This document shows positions 15,178 to 24,825 of a DNA stretch of 46,042 nucleotides, piece by piece; the first letter of the stretch is position 1, and each line of letters opens with the position of its first letter. The notes beneath the pieces are model-generated. The model saw only the letters and a list, made by a program, of their open reading frames with translations, ran no database searches and was not told the DNA's origin. Source of the stretch: an uncultured Prevotella sp. (GTDB lineage: Bacteria; Bacteroidota; Bacteroidia; Bacteroidales; Bacteroidaceae); contig UQHJ01000013.1 in assembly GCA_900540885.1 (NCBI GenBank), forward strand, positions 1-46,042. The letters are read 5' to 3'. Position numbers and translations under genes: made by a program.

Positions 15178-15624
15178 TTAGCGCAGTTTCAGAATGTAGT
15201 GTTCTGCAAGTTCGCCTTGATTGACCGTGCCTAAACTATCTGACAGCATATAGCCAGTTTTAACACGCTTATAGTAAGTCTTTTCTCCTGAAGAAGGAGT
15301 GACCAGTTGAATCAAGTCTTTGCCAATCAAGTGATAAATTCCGTTTGTCTCAAAGTTTGCATCCTTTTCACCAATGTATTCCTGTTTGTAAGAATACGTA
15401 CTGTCTGCATTTACAGTCAGTGAAGTACGGATACCTTCAGATGATGCGGCAGGCAAAGTGCCTTCAAAAGTACCTGTCATGACAAGAGCAGTTGTATCGG
15501 TAGCTGTTGCGACTGCGGCAGTAGTTGCCTGATCCGTAGTTGCAGCCTCTTTCTTAGGGCTGTTTGTGCAAGCTGCCATGCTAATCAGCAAAGCTGCGGC
15601 CAAGGTTAGGTTCGTCTTTTTCAT
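15178..15624 (-). CDS. NlpE-like lipoprotein lacking the CxxC motif
   Basis: A 148-residue lipoprotein with lipobox AAC at Cys19 and a low-complexity Ala/Thr linker to about residue 48. The remainder matches the NlpE N-terminal domain: GTFEGTLPAASSEGIRTSLT, then NADSTYSYKQEYIGEKDANF and ETNGIYHL. In E. coli NlpE this domain carries a CxxC after the LP and serves in copper resistance and surface sensing through Cpx. Here both positions are Ala/Ser (LPAASSEG), so thiol-based metal binding or disulphide sensing is unlikely. No CpxAR-like system is nearby. It is transcribed toward the remnant island and separated from the beta-galactosidase gene by that gene's terminator. Its role is probably envelope-related. 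Confidence 0.85.
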   Translation of the reverse strand: MKKTNLTLAAALLISMAACTNSPKKEAATTDQATTAAVATATDTTALVMTGTFEGTLPAASSEGIRTSLTVNADSTYSYKQEYIGEKDANFETNGIYHLIGKDLIQLVTPSSGEKTYYKRVKTGYMLSDSLGTVNQGELAEHYILKLR

Positions 15625-15838
15625 GCCTAAAATCCTTTTTTTAAAAGTTTATCTTAAACTGATGCTTTTTTAAAACGCGCAAAAATATATACTATTTCTG
15701 AAAAGAGAGAATAATATCTTGATTTATTTTCGACTTTAACATTGTTATTTGTACTAGTTGCTAAACAAGGTATTGCTAAACAAAGTGTCACTGAGCAGAG
15801 GATAGTTAAATAAAAGCTGCTATTCTAGTTTAAAATAA

Positions 15839-15869
15839 AAGGATGCCGTGAGGACTTCACGGCATCCTT
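15839..15869 (-). terminator. Terminator of the beta-galactosidase gene
   Basis: A 13-bp perfect stem AAGGATGCCGTGA/TCACGGCATCCTT with loop GGACT, 20 bases past the stop at 15889, followed on the minus strand by TTTTATTTT. Confidence 0.85.
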
Positions 15870-15888
15870 GTTTATTAGTAAATAGAAT

Positions 15889-18800
15889 TTACTTCTTCAA
15901 AATGCGAAGTTTGTAAGTTAATGGCTGTTCTGGAACGCAGAAGGTGCGGAGTGTGCCTACATCTTGTCCACATGAAGCGTTGCCCACACCACGCATAGCA
16001 GCGTCGAGGTGAAGAACGGTGTAAGGACGAGCCTGCATTTCCCAATAATGGTTGGCATTCATTAGGTCAGCGTCTGTATAGGGAAGGGCTGAGAAGTTTA
16101 CCTTACCCTCTGTTATTATCTTAACGCCAAAACCTGCCTTATCAGAGAGAGTGAGTTCGCGCAAACCTTCGCGGTTGCCTGTGCTTTGCGGCTTCATATT
16201 GGGTTCTACCATGTCGGCTACGGTCGTAGTGTAACGTCCTACCGTAACACCGTCGCAGCGATCGTTGGCATTCTCCCACGGGCCGAGCGCATAATAGTCA
16301 ACCTTAGAGAGTGAAGAGTCGAGCATGCATACAAGACCTGCGCGACGCAACTCCGTTGTATGAGGTGTGAAACGTGCCGTTACGTCTACCATTCCTTGTG
16401 GATAGATTGTGTAGTCAATTTCTGTGTCGCAAAGCGAACCCTTACGTACAGTCTTTACTACCGTGTTGCCGTTCATCTCTTCTACTTTGATTGTACCCTT
16501 CGGTTGCAAGCCATTGTTCGTATTGCCAAAGCGATCGTTCTCTATCCAACGGTGGTTGCTATATTCAAAGCCTTCATTATTGGCGATGATGTTGCGACCG
16601 TCTAATGCGAGGGCCGTGAGGCGAGCCGTCTCGTTGTCGAACGTTAATTGTACATTGCTATTGCCAATAATCGTCTTATCGAGCGAGAGTGTTTGCAACA
16701 TTTCGGGAGCTTTAGCATCTTTCTTTACTTCTGCTAAACGACCACGTTGGCTGAGTTGGAATTGCTTCAATGCCACTTCATGTCCTGCAGCAGCATAACG
16801 TTGTGCGGCGCGGAAGACCACGTGGAGTGTAAGCATTACCTCCGTACCCATTGCCTCTGCCTTTTCAAGATTAGCCTTGCCTAACTTTAAGGTAAGTTGT
16901 GTGCTTTCGCCAGGAGCAACAGAGGGCAACTTAACGCTCTTCGTACTAACTATATTGCCATTCTTTACCACGTCATAGACGAGGTTCATGTCTCGCAAGT
17001 TTTGGAAAGCATACGTATTGCGCAGAGTGATGGTAGCTATATTCTTAAGCTTGTCAACCTTATCAAGTGTAAACTTCACAAATTGGTGAGCGGCTTTCAC
17101 CTCCTTGAGTTTGGCAGTCTCTTGGCGCAAACCATTGATGATACCATTGCAGCAGAAGTTGCCTTGGTGAGGGCCGGGGTAGTCATAACCTGTTGTGAGA
17201 CGATAAACGCCTTGTTTCATCTGTTGTGGGTCGAAGATCGATTGGTCTACCCAGTCCCAGATGCAACCACCAATCGTTGCATTAGAGTTTTCGATAGCGT
17301 CCCAATATAGGTTTAAGTTGCCAATGGCATTACCCATAGCGTGTGCATATTCGCAGATGAACATTGGCTTGTCGAGGTTCGACGTGTTGTCTTTCATCCA
17401 AGCCATACCAGGGTACATCTTAGAGTAGAAGTCAGAGTAACGTTCACCACCGTAAGGCAAACTAATGCGTGTACCTTCATAGTGTACGGGACGTGAGTCA
17501 AGGCGTTTCGCTGCCTCGTAGCAATCCTTAAAGTTTGCACCTGCGCCAGCCTCGTTACCCAAGCTCCACATCACTACGCAAGCGTGGTTGCGATCGCGCA
17601 ATATCATGCGGTCAATGCGGTCAACGAAGGCAGGTATCCACGACTGACGGTCAGAGATGCTTTGGTTGGCATGGTCCTCAAGGTCAGCTTCATCGACGGT
17701 ATACAGGCCATAGTAGTCGTACATAGCGTACATACGTGCATCGTTCGGATAGTGTGAAGTACGAATGGTGTTGATGTTGTTTTGCTTCATCAGCGTAACG
17801 TCGCGCAACATCTCGTCTACGGTCACTGCACGGCCGTGCTTAGCAGAAGTGTCGTGACGGTTAACGCCCTTTAAGAACACACGCTTATCATTTACATAAA
17901 GCAGCGAGTTCTTTATCTCTACCTTGCGCAAGCCAACTTTGGTAGAGAAAGCCATTTCGTCGTGCCCTTGTTCGTCCTGCTGAATGATACGCAGTGTGTA
18001 AAGGTTGGGAAGTTCTGCACTCCAAAGGTCGGCATTGGGAACGTCGAGTGTAATCGTAGCCTTTGTACCATTTGCGCCCTTGAGTTCTACATCGTCTTCT
18101 TGTATCTCGAAGCCCTTAGGACTGAATATCTTGGCTGTCACCTTCTTGCTACCGCTGAGGTTGTCGCGATTGTCAAGCGTGAGTTCTACTTTTACCTTGG
18201 CCATACCAAGACCGGTGTTGTCGTCGATGTCGATGTCTGACGTTACGTAGTGGTCGCGCACGGCCATTTTGGGTGTATTATAGAGGTATACTTCGCGGAA
18301 AATACCACTCATGCGGAACATATCTTGACACTCAAGGTAAGAACCGTCGCTCCAACGGAACACTTGTACGGCTAAGCGGTTTTCTTCGCCAGCCTTAAGG
18401 TACTTCGTTATGTCGAACTCGCTCACGTTGTTAGAGCCTTGCGTATAACCTACGTACTGGCCGTTCAACCATACGAACGCAGCTGAGTAAATGCCACCGA
18501 AGTGTATGAATGTGCGTTGGCCGTTCCAATCGGCAGGAACGCTGAAGGTGTGAACGTATGAGCCTACGGGGTCGATGCCATAGTTTTTGCCACCGTCGTT
18601 AAACCCTGGACGCGCTTTGATAAAGGGTGGTGTGTTGGCGTGAGGATATTCTACGTTGCAATAAAGTGGTTTGTCGTAACCTAACATCTCCCAGTTAGAG
18701 GGTACAGGAATGGTGTCCCACTGGCTTACATCGAAGCCGTCCTTCCAGAAGTCGAGGGGACGCTGTGAGGGTTCGGGTACGAAGTGGAACTTCCATGTGC

Positions 18801-19902
18801 CGTTCAAGGGCAAGTAGCGACTGCTCTTAGGAGCGGTCCATGGAGTGTTGTAGTAAGCCTTGTCAGCTAACATCTCTTGCTCTGAAGCGTAGGGCATGAA
18901 AGTAGCAATGCCTGCTTCTTTATTCTCACCAAAGATTGTTTCGTCCTCCCAATAGGGTGACTTTATCTTGGGCTTCTCTACCTGTTCGAAGTTCACCCAT
19001 GCGGCTTGGTCTTTGGCATTATAAGCCACCAACTTGAGTTGTCCGTCCTTGAGTGCATACATCTTCTCAGCCTTAGCCTTGTTGCCAGCCGAACGAATGA
19101 TGTACGTGCCAATATGGCCTGCTACGGGTTCGAATACAAATTGTGCATTGTTCCACACGCCGTCTTGTGCTGGCCATTGCAGGATGTAGTCAATAGAGGC
19201 ATTGGTGCCACCATCGTCAAAGTTTTGGGTATAGAAAGCATTGCCAATGACGCGACGGTCGAGATCGAGCATCTTGACGTTCCAATATTGACCACGATTT
19301 ATCTTGTCTACCTTTTCGCCCACAATATGGGCATTGTTCTCACCTGAATCGCCATTGCCCAACACCCATTCGGGGTGTTGCACCGAACGAATCCGATAGG
19401 TCAAGTCGGCATCAAATCCTGAGTGGGCAGCCTCCTTGATAGAGAATTGTGCAGCCTTGTTGCCAGCAGCTTTACTCTTTTCGATGAGTACTAACTTATT
19501 GCCTTGTACGGCAGCGGCCATTGTGGGGCGGTTGGTCGGAATGAGGTTGACGTACTGGCCGTCAGCTACGACCTTCCAAAGTTGGGCTTCGTCCGAACCA
19601 TTATTTTCACCTAAGGCTAAAGCATCGCCTTGTGTGCGAATGGCCTTATTGGCAAAGGGATTAATCATGCGCCACGAACCAGAGAGCTCGTTGAGCGTAA
19701 AGTGTTGGTTGGCGTTGTTGTCGTTTTGCTTTGTGAGGTCTAATCGGCCTTCTTTGCCAAAGTCTACGACTTGACCTTTCAAGGCTGACACAATGTGATA
19801 GAGTTTGCCTTGCTCAAACTTTTGCGCCTGCAAGCTTGTCATGCTCCAACACAACGTGAGTAGCACGATCAACCAACGACTGATAAAGCGTTTTTGAGTC
19901 AT
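15889..19902 (-). CDS. Secreted GH2 beta-galactosidase with N-terminal trefoil-like domain
   Basis: A 1337-residue glycoside hydrolase of family 2, LacZ-like. After a signal peptide (to about residue 26) comes a region of about 280 residues resembling ricin-type trefoil carbohydrate-binding modules (GKLYHIVSALKG, LWKVV, FVFEPV). The GH2 sugar-binding domain follows from about 355 (LNGTWKFHFVPEP), then an Ig-like linker, the TIM barrel with FLKGVNRHD at 677 and RTSHYPND at 714, the acid/base Glu784 (SLGNEAGAG) and nucleophile Glu851 (FICEYAHAMGN). The C-terminal beta domains follow (ALGPWENANDR, VGRY). All catalytic residues are intact. It probably removes terminal beta-galactose from host or dietary glycans in the periplasm or at the surface. 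No SusC/SusD pair is adjacent. The upstream gap is an iterated-unit hairpin; no promoter is clear. Confidence 0.95.
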   Translation of the reverse strand: MTQKRFISRWLIVLLTLCWSMTSLQAQKFEQGKLYHIVSALKGQVVDFGKEGRLDLTKQNDNNANQHFTLNELSGSWRMINPFANKAIRTQGDALALGENNGSDEAQLWKVVADGQYVNLIPTNRPTMAAAVQGNKLVLIEKSKAAGNKAAQFSIKEAAHSGFDADLTYRIRSVQHPEWVLGNGDSGENNAHIVGEKVDKINRGQYWNVKMLDLDRRVIGNAFYTQNFDDGGTNASIDYILQWPAQDGVWNNAQFVFEPVAGHIGTYIIRSAGNKAKAEKMYALKDGQLKLVAYNAKDQAAWVNFEQVEKPKIKSPYWEDETIFGENKEAGIATFMPYASEQEMLADKAYYNTPWTAPKSSRYLPLNGTWKFHFVPEPSQRPLDFWKDGFDVSQWDTIPVPSNWEMLGYDKPLYCNVEYPHANTPPFIKARPGFNDGGKNYGIDPVGSYVHTFSVPADWNGQRTFIHFGGIYSAAFVWLNGQYVGYTQGSNNVSEFDITKYLKAGEENRLAVQVFRWSDGSYLECQDMFRMSGIFREVYLYNTPKMAVRDHYVTSDIDIDDNTGLGMAKVKVELTLDNRDNLSGSKKVTAKIFSPKGFEIQEDDVELKGANGTKATITLDVPNADLWSAELPNLYTLRIIQQDEQGHDEMAFSTKVGLRKVEIKNSLLYVNDKRVFLKGVNRHDTSAKHGRAVTVDEMLRDVTLMKQNNINTIRTSHYPNDARMYAMYDYYGLYTVDEADLEDHANQSISDRQSWIPAFVDRIDRMILRDRNHACVVMWSLGNEAGAGANFKDCYEAAKRLDSRPVHYEGTRISLPYGGERYSDFYSKMYPGMAWMKDNTSNLDKPMFICEYAHAMGNAIGNLNLYWDAIENSNATIGGCIWDWVDQSIFDPQQMKQGVYRLTTGYDYPGPHQGNFCCNGIINGLRQETAKLKEVKAAHQFVKFTLDKVDKLKNIATITLRNTYAFQNLRDMNLVYDVVKNGNIVSTKSVKLPSVAPGESTQLTLKLGKANLEKAEAMGTEVMLTLHVVFRAAQRYAAAGHEVALKQFQLSQRGRLAEVKKDAKAPEMLQTLSLDKTIIGNSNVQLTFDNETARLTALALDGRNIIANNEGFEYSNHRWIENDRFGNTNNGLQPKGTIKVEEMNGNTVVKTVRKGSLCDTEIDYTIYPQGMVDVTARFTPHTTELRRAGLVCMLDSSLSKVDYYALGPWENANDRCDGVTVGRYTTTVADMVEPNMKPQSTGNREGLRELTLSDKAGFGVKIITEGKVNFSALPYTDADLMNANHYWEMQARPYTVLHLDAAMRGVGNASCGQDVGTLRTFCVPEQPLTYKLRILKK

Positions 19903-19918
19903 TTCGATTGTTTTTTTA

Positions 19919-20062
19919 GTTGACGAGTTCTTGGGTTAACAATTTGACGAGTTAACGGGTAAGTTTGTCTTTTTATTAAATGCTTGTTGATATTGTTCAT
20001 CATTAAAGATTTAAGTAGAAAACAAACTTACCTGTTAACTCGTCAACTCGTTAACTTGTTAA
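19919..20062. repeat. Iterated-unit hairpin, copy E1
   Basis: The left arm is AGTTGACGAGTT...TTTGACGAGTTAACGGGTAAG and the right arm ACAAACTTACCTGTTAACTC then GTCAACTCGTTAACTTGTTA, separated by about 50 bases. The units GTTGACGA and GTTAACGA recur. It lies between the transporter stop and the beta-galactosidase start. Confidence 0.7.
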
Positions 20063-20082
20063 CAAAAACACCTGTCAACAAA

Positions 20083-21798
20083 TTATGATAAGAATAATAT
20101 GATAGCTTGTGCTACCAAGATACGTAAGAACATTGATAAGGGGTAAACCGTAGAGTAACCAACTGAAGCGGCATCATTATTGGCCGCTTGGTTGGCATAA
20201 CCTAATGCGGGGGGATCGGTGTTAGAACCTGCGATGATACCCATCAGTGTGAAGTAGTTCAACTTGAAGCGCCAACGTCCTACAAAGCCCATGATGAGGA
20301 TAGGGATAATGGTAACAAGGAAACCGACCCAAACGTAAGTAAGTCCGTCGCCCTGAACTACAGTGTCCCAGAAGTTGCTACCAGCCTTAATACCTACTGC
20401 AGCGAGGAAGAGGATAAGACCTATTTCGCGCAACAAGAGGTTGGCTGAAGTTGTGGTGTACGTTACCAAGTGGAACTTATAACCATAGGCACCAGCCAAG
20501 ATGGCGATAATCAGCGGTCCACCGGCCAAGCCCAACTTCAATGGAGTGGCCATACCAGGGAATTGGAAAGGAATGCTACCAAATATGATACCTACCAAGA
20601 TGCCCAAGAAGATAGCACCTACGTTGGGGTGGTCAAGACGTTTCACGGAGTTACCCAAAAGGCGCTCTACGCGGTTGACATTATCTTCAGGACCAGCCAC
20701 CATCAAGCGGTCGCCAATTTGAATACGCAATGAGCGGTCGGCGAAGAGGTTCATGCCCTGACGTGTAATACGCGTAACGTTCACGCCATACATAGAGCTA
20801 AAGTGCATCTCGCCAAAGGTCTTACCGTTCACCTCAGCTTGCGTTACCAAAATACGCTTTGATACGATAGGAGCCTTTTCGGCCTGCCAGTCAACTTCTA
20901 TCTCTTTACCGATAAAAGCAGTAGCGGCTTCAGCATCGTCCATAGCACAAACGGCATTCATCTCGTCGCCAACGTGCAGCATGGTGTCTTTGGTGGGTGA
21001 GAATATTTCCTCGTTGTGCTTAAAGTGGGTACAAACGAAGGTACGCCCCAAGAATTGGGTTAGTTGAGAGAAGGTTTTACCCTCCAAAGCTTTGTTTTCG
21101 ACACGGAGTGAGAGGTGGTGGGGCTTAGCGTGCGGATTGTCCTCTTGCGACATCCTGATTTGCTCTTCCTCCTTTTCGAGCTTGATGCGGCAAATGTAGC
21201 GAATGGCAATCGTTGCACCAATAATGCCCACAACGCCTAAGGGGTAGGCGCAAGCGTAACCTGCAGCAATGTTCTGTCCATGCATGTCGATGCCCAATGT
21301 ATTAATAGCTTCTTGTGCAGCACCCAAACCAGGGGTGTTAGTCACAGCACCATAGAGCACACCTACCGCCATAGGCAGACTTGTGGGATCAGTGGTGTCG
21401 AACACCAAATAATACAATCCAAGCAACACGACAACGTTAAGCAACACGATGCCAATAGCCACCAAGTTCATTTGCACACCGTCTTTTTTAAACGATTGAA
21501 AGAAACTGGGGCCTACTTGCAAACCGATACAGTAGACGAAGAGTATCAGTCCGAAGTCCTGAATAAAGTTCAGCACCTTTGCTGGACAAGCATATCCGCC
21601 ATCAGGGTCGGTTATGCCCATGTGGTGGTAAATGTGTCCCACCACAATACCTGCGAACAACACGAAGGTAACGCCTAACGATACGCTTCCCATCTTAATC
21701 TTGCCCAGCATTACGCCTACGGCAATGACCAAGGAAAAGAGCAACACGATGTGCGCCACAGAGTCGGTCGTCGAGAATAGAGATGAAAACCAATCCAT
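20083..21798 (-). CDS. AspT/YidE/YbjL family transporter
   Basis: A 571-residue inner-membrane protein with two homologous membrane halves (AspT/YidE/YbjL duplication). Residues 1-200 hold about five helices, including FGLILFVYCIGLQVGPSFF and the motif YGAVTNTPGLGAAQEA. The soluble middle, about 205-375, contains two TrkA-C (RCK-C) domains (KALEGKTFSQL and VNGKTFGEMHF...IGDRLMVAGP). The second half repeats the pattern with LILFLAAVGIKAGSNF and the motif MGIIAGSNTDPPALGYA. The family includes the aspartate:alanine antiporter AspT; the substrate here is unknown, perhaps a dicarboxylate or amino acid. A perfect promoter lies about 115-145 bases upstream, leaving an unusually long leader of about 105 bases. 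Confidence 0.9.
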   Translation of the reverse strand: MDWFSSLFSTTDSVAHIVLLFSLVIAVGVMLGKIKMGSVSLGVTFVLFAGIVVGHIYHHMGITDPDGGYACPAKVLNFIQDFGLILFVYCIGLQVGPSFFQSFKKDGVQMNLVAIGIVLLNVVVLLGLYYLVFDTTDPTSLPMAVGVLYGAVTNTPGLGAAQEAINTLGIDMHGQNIAAGYACAYPLGVVGIIGATIAIRYICRIKLEKEEEQIRMSQEDNPHAKPHHLSLRVENKALEGKTFSQLTQFLGRTFVCTHFKHNEEIFSPTKDTMLHVGDEMNAVCAMDDAEAATAFIGKEIEVDWQAEKAPIVSKRILVTQAEVNGKTFGEMHFSSMYGVNVTRITRQGMNLFADRSLRIQIGDRLMVAGPEDNVNRVERLLGNSVKRLDHPNVGAIFLGILVGIIFGSIPFQFPGMATPLKLGLAGGPLIIAILAGAYGYKFHLVTYTTTSANLLLREIGLILFLAAVGIKAGSNFWDTVVQGDGLTYVWVGFLVTIIPILIMGFVGRWRFKLNYFTLMGIIAGSNTDPPALGYANQAANNDAASVGYSTVYPLSMFLRILVAQAIILFLS

Positions 21799-21911
21799 GG
21801 TTGTAAAAAGAAAGATAATTGTTATTGATTGATGATTTTGTTTTGCAAACTATAATATAGCCTTTTATCTTGTAAATGAATAGATTTAAGGCAAACTTAT
21901 GCATAGCTCTG

Positions 21912-21942
21912 CAAATATAGGCAATGTTTTGTTATTGGCAAA
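21912..21942 (-). promoter_or_regulatory. Promoter of the AspT-like transporter gene
   Basis: Minus strand: TTTG, exactly 19 bases, TATATTTG. The leader of roughly 105 bases contains further TAnnTTTG-like sites, so the start point should be tested. Confidence 0.7.
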
Positions 21943-21973
21943 ATGAACGTGAGCATTAAGTCGCGTAAGGACT

Positions 21974-21990
21974 GATAAACTGCAATTTGT
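21974..21990. repeat. Single family A end motif at the helicase stop
   Basis: GATAAACTGCAATTTGT directly abuts the TGA stop of the helicase gene, with no second arm nearby. Confidence 0.5.
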
Positions 21991-23855
21991 CACTCTTCCA
22001 CCTTGCAAGATTCATATAGCTTCTTGTAGAATTTGTGTTTGCAAAGTGTGTTTTTAGCTCCGAGAATGATGAGTTTAAAGCGAGCTCGTGTAATGGCAAC
22101 GTTCATGCGACGTAGGTCAGAAAGGAAACCTATCTGTCCTTCATCGTTAGAACGAACTAAACTAACTAATATTACATCGCGCTCTTGACCTTGAAAGGCA
22201 TCTACCGTATTCACAGTTATCTGTTTACGTAGAGGGCGAAGATAGTCGTCGCGTTTAATAAAACTTCGCAGGTATTGCACTTGCGCTCGATAAGGCGAGA
22301 TGATACCAAAGTCAATACGTTCGTTAATTAGACGGGTGCGCCCCATGCGTTCAGCATAGTTATGAAGAGCTTGCAGCGTTAGGGCAGCTTCTGCCTTATT
22401 GATACGTCCGTAGTTGCTACCAACAAATTGCTCCGAAGCTTCTGTGGGTGTGTCAATCCACACCAAAGAATTGTCCAGCTCGTCGAGTAAGGAGCGATGG
22501 CGTACTTCGGGGGCAGCCTCTAATTTACCACCATAAAACCATTCACTTGAGAAGCGCATCAGCGTTTCGTTCATGCGATATTGCACACGGAGCATTCGCA
22601 CCACTTCTGGCTTGCTTTCCGCCACTTGTTCCATTAATGTGCGGCCTAACCCTCCGCGCATGGCTTCTTGGCACTTAATGGTTGGGGGCAACTGTTGGTG
22701 GTCGCCCGCAAAAATGACGCGGTCGGCCTTTTGTAACGGAATCCAACAAGCAGCTTCAAGTGCTTGAGCAGCTTCATCTATAACCAACGTATGGTAATGT
22801 TGCCCGACCAGTAATTGATTGGCTGCACCTGTGAGTGTACAAGCAATCACACGGCTTTGGTCGAAGAGGGCATGACGAATGTGCATTTCAAGTTCATCTG
22901 CGCGTTCGCGTAGGCGAGCCACTTTCTGGTGGAAGTTTTCGGGACGTCCCTTTCGCGGTTGACTATACAGTTGGCGAATGCTACGTCTGATTTGCCACAA
23001 GGTAGGATAATCGGGGTGTGACTCAAAACGGTGTTCGTAGGTGTTGGCTAACATGCGTTCCGTTACGCGGCTTGGATTGCCAATACGCAAAACCGATATG
23101 CCACGGTCAGAGAGTTGTTGACATATCCAATCAACGGCCGTATTGCTTTGCGCACAAACCATCACTTGCGGTTCACGTCGAAGCACTTCACTAATGGCTT
23201 CGACCAAAGTGGTAGTCTTACCCGTTCCAGGAGGGCCATGAACAATCAGTACGTCCTTGGCTCGTAGTACATCACGCACTGCTTGTTCTTGCGAAGCATT
23301 GAGCCAGGGTAAACGTAAGGGTATGGCACTTTCTGCTCCCCAACTTATAGGTGCAGCAGTGTGGAATAGATCACGTAGGGTTGCCAGTCGGTTCCCTTTT
23401 GCCTCCATAACGTGGTGTAAGGCTTCGAACATCACGCGATAGGCATAGTCGTCGAAGTGGAGTTGTATGCCTAAGCGTTCAACACTTAACAGTTGTGCTA
23501 AAGCCGTTTCGTTAGGCAATTCTACGACCATACGATCTTCTTCCGCATAACTTACGGTAGCTTGAAAGTTAAAGTAATGGAGTAAGCCTGTACCGTCTTG
23601 CGAAAAGAAGCACACTTGTCGTCCATACTCAAAGTTGTGTTCTATATCGGTATCTGCCGAACGGGTGATTTCAATGACAAAGCGGTCGAGCGAGTTATAA
23701 TAACTTCGCCCGACCGTAATCGGAAACCAGCAATCGCCTCGTTTCACCTTTCGATCAATGCCCATCATTTCTGTGTCACGTTGAAAGGACTGCTTTTCGT
23801 ATTCATATTCCTTCTTGAGCAATTTGAGTTGCTCGAGAAGTGTGAGTTGCTTCAT
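21990..23855 (-). CDS. UPF1/IGHMBP2-like superfamily 1 helicase
   Basis: A 621-residue SF1B ATPase of the UPF1/IGHMBP2/SMUBP-2 type. The order is an N-terminal beta-barrel-like region (WFPITVGRSYYNSLDRFVIE) to about 170, Walker A GPPGTGKT at 207-214, then SNTAVDWICQQL, the DEAA box in VIDEAAQALEAACW, GDHQQLPP, QYRMNETLMRF, VDAFQGQERDVILVSLVRSN and MNVAITRAR. All helicase motifs are intact. It should unwind DNA or RNA-DNA duplexes in the cytoplasm; the precise role is unknown. The open frame reaches 23954, but MKQLTLLEQLKLLKKEYEYE at 23855 is the family-like start, and the extra 33 residues are unlike any domain. It is monocistronic, between a family A motif and family C copy 3. Confidence 0.92.
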   Translation of the reverse strand: MKQLTLLEQLKLLKKEYEYEKQSFQRDTEMMGIDRKVKRGDCWFPITVGRSYYNSLDRFVIEITRSADTDIEHNFEYGRQVCFFSQDGTGLLHYFNFQATVSYAEEDRMVVELPNETALAQLLSVERLGIQLHFDDYAYRVMFEALHHVMEAKGNRLATLRDLFHTAAPISWGAESAIPLRLPWLNASQEQAVRDVLRAKDVLIVHGPPGTGKTTTLVEAISEVLRREPQVMVCAQSNTAVDWICQQLSDRGISVLRIGNPSRVTERMLANTYEHRFESHPDYPTLWQIRRSIRQLYSQPRKGRPENFHQKVARLRERADELEMHIRHALFDQSRVIACTLTGAANQLLVGQHYHTLVIDEAAQALEAACWIPLQKADRVIFAGDHQQLPPTIKCQEAMRGGLGRTLMEQVAESKPEVVRMLRVQYRMNETLMRFSSEWFYGGKLEAAPEVRHRSLLDELDNSLVWIDTPTEASEQFVGSNYGRINKAEAALTLQALHNYAERMGRTRLINERIDFGIISPYRAQVQYLRSFIKRDDYLRPLRKQITVNTVDAFQGQERDVILVSLVRSNDEGQIGFLSDLRRMNVAITRARFKLIILGAKNTLCKHKFYKKLYESCKVEE

Positions 23856-23977
23856 TTCTATCTTTATTTTAGAATCTTTTCGATAAGCCAAATGATCAAA
23901 AGAAAGCTTGCTTTCATTTTGCCATGGCGAGAAAAGGTGCACGAAAGTGAACAATTTTTTTTAACCTTTTACCCCTC

Positions 23978-24044
23978 TAAGTAGGCTTTTAATATAAGCT
24001 AATTGGGAACATTTAAATATAAACTAATCTTGAATACCTACTTA
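23978..24044. repeat. Family C element, copy 3 (67 bp, shortened)
   Basis: Has the ends TAAGTAGG and TTGAATACCTACTTA with a reduced A/T-rich interior, so it is an internally deleted member of the family. It lies at the 3' end of the neighbouring envelope gene. Confidence 0.7.
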
Positions 24045-24056
24045 ACCTCCTAATTC

Positions 24057-24746
24057 TCACCTATATTCTCTTCGTTCGACACTGATGCCAATCATAGCAT
24101 TGTTGCCAATTTTAAATTCGGCAGCAGCACCAAATCGGCTATCGGGTTGTGCAAAGTAAAAGGGGAAATGGTCTGTACGGAAACGGCCAAATAATCCATT
24201 ATTGCGAGGCAGAAAAGACTTTTGGCCATAGGCATAAAGGTTGATGTTATCATTCACTTTATAAGCCAATACCCCTCCTATGCCAACATCAGTACGTTGC
24301 CACGAACCCCATTTAAAGTTCGTGGTCGTTAAACCTACAGCCACTGATAGTTTATTGGTAATGGGGTGGACATAAGCGAAAGCAGCCGTTTGTCCAAATC
24401 CCACCCCTTTGGGAGCGTGCTTGCCAAGTCCCGCACTCATACTCATGCCAAATTGTGCGTTAAAACCCTCATGCAGTCTCCAGCCAAAGTCGTTATATCC
24501 ATAGCCATTTATGCCATAACCACCCAATGAAGTGGTAGGCGTGTTCCAAGGAAGGTATAGCTCATTGGCCTTTTGCCCTGCTAATGATAGGGAATCGTTT
24601 AGCAAAGAGTCGCGATAGATAGCCCTTTGTTGTTCTATAAAGGCATCGTTCCATTGTCGGTGTTGCATAGGATCGGTGCTTTGTGCTTGTGCACAGGGCA
24701 ATATACCGATTAGTATGCCTATTATAAGTAAGATTCGTTTCGTCAT
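24057..24746 (-). CDS. Secreted Gly/aromatic-rich probable outer-membrane protein
   Basis: A 229-residue protein with a signal peptide (MTKRILLIIGILIGILPCAQAQ). A charged segment to about 55 is followed by Gly- and Tyr-rich alternating strands (GGYGINGYGYNDFGW, MSMSAGLG, FAYVHPITNKLSVAVGL, VGIGGVLAYKVNDNINLYAYG), as in small outer-membrane barrels. It ends ISVERREYR without a terminal Phe, which is atypical of such barrels. I know no function. A TACTTTTG box lies 26-33 bases upstream on the minus strand (24772-24779) but its -33 box is weak. The gene is divergent from xseA, with a small family A hairpin in between. Confidence 0.75.
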   Translation of the reverse strand: MTKRILLIIGILIGILPCAQAQSTDPMQHRQWNDAFIEQQRAIYRDSLLNDSLSLAGQKANELYLPWNTPTTSLGGYGINGYGYNDFGWRLHEGFNAQFGMSMSAGLGKHAPKGVGFGQTAAFAYVHPITNKLSVAVGLTTTNFKWGSWQRTDVGIGGVLAYKVNDNINLYAYGQKSFLPRNNGLFGRFRTDHFPFYFAQPDSRFGAAAEFKIGNNAMIGISVERREYR

Positions 24747-24825
24747 ATTTTCGTATCAATAAGTAATACTGCAAAAGTATATATTTAATACGAATGCATT
24801 GTACTAAAAGCTATTAATGATTGCT

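Noticed and set aside
19919..20062. Tandem GTTGACGA units as a CRISPR array
   Set aside because: The units are 8-9 bases, contiguous and inverted across a centre, with no spacers. No cas genes are present.
23856..23954. 33-residue extension of the helicase
   Set aside because: It has no family similarity, and MKQLTLLEQL is the expected start.
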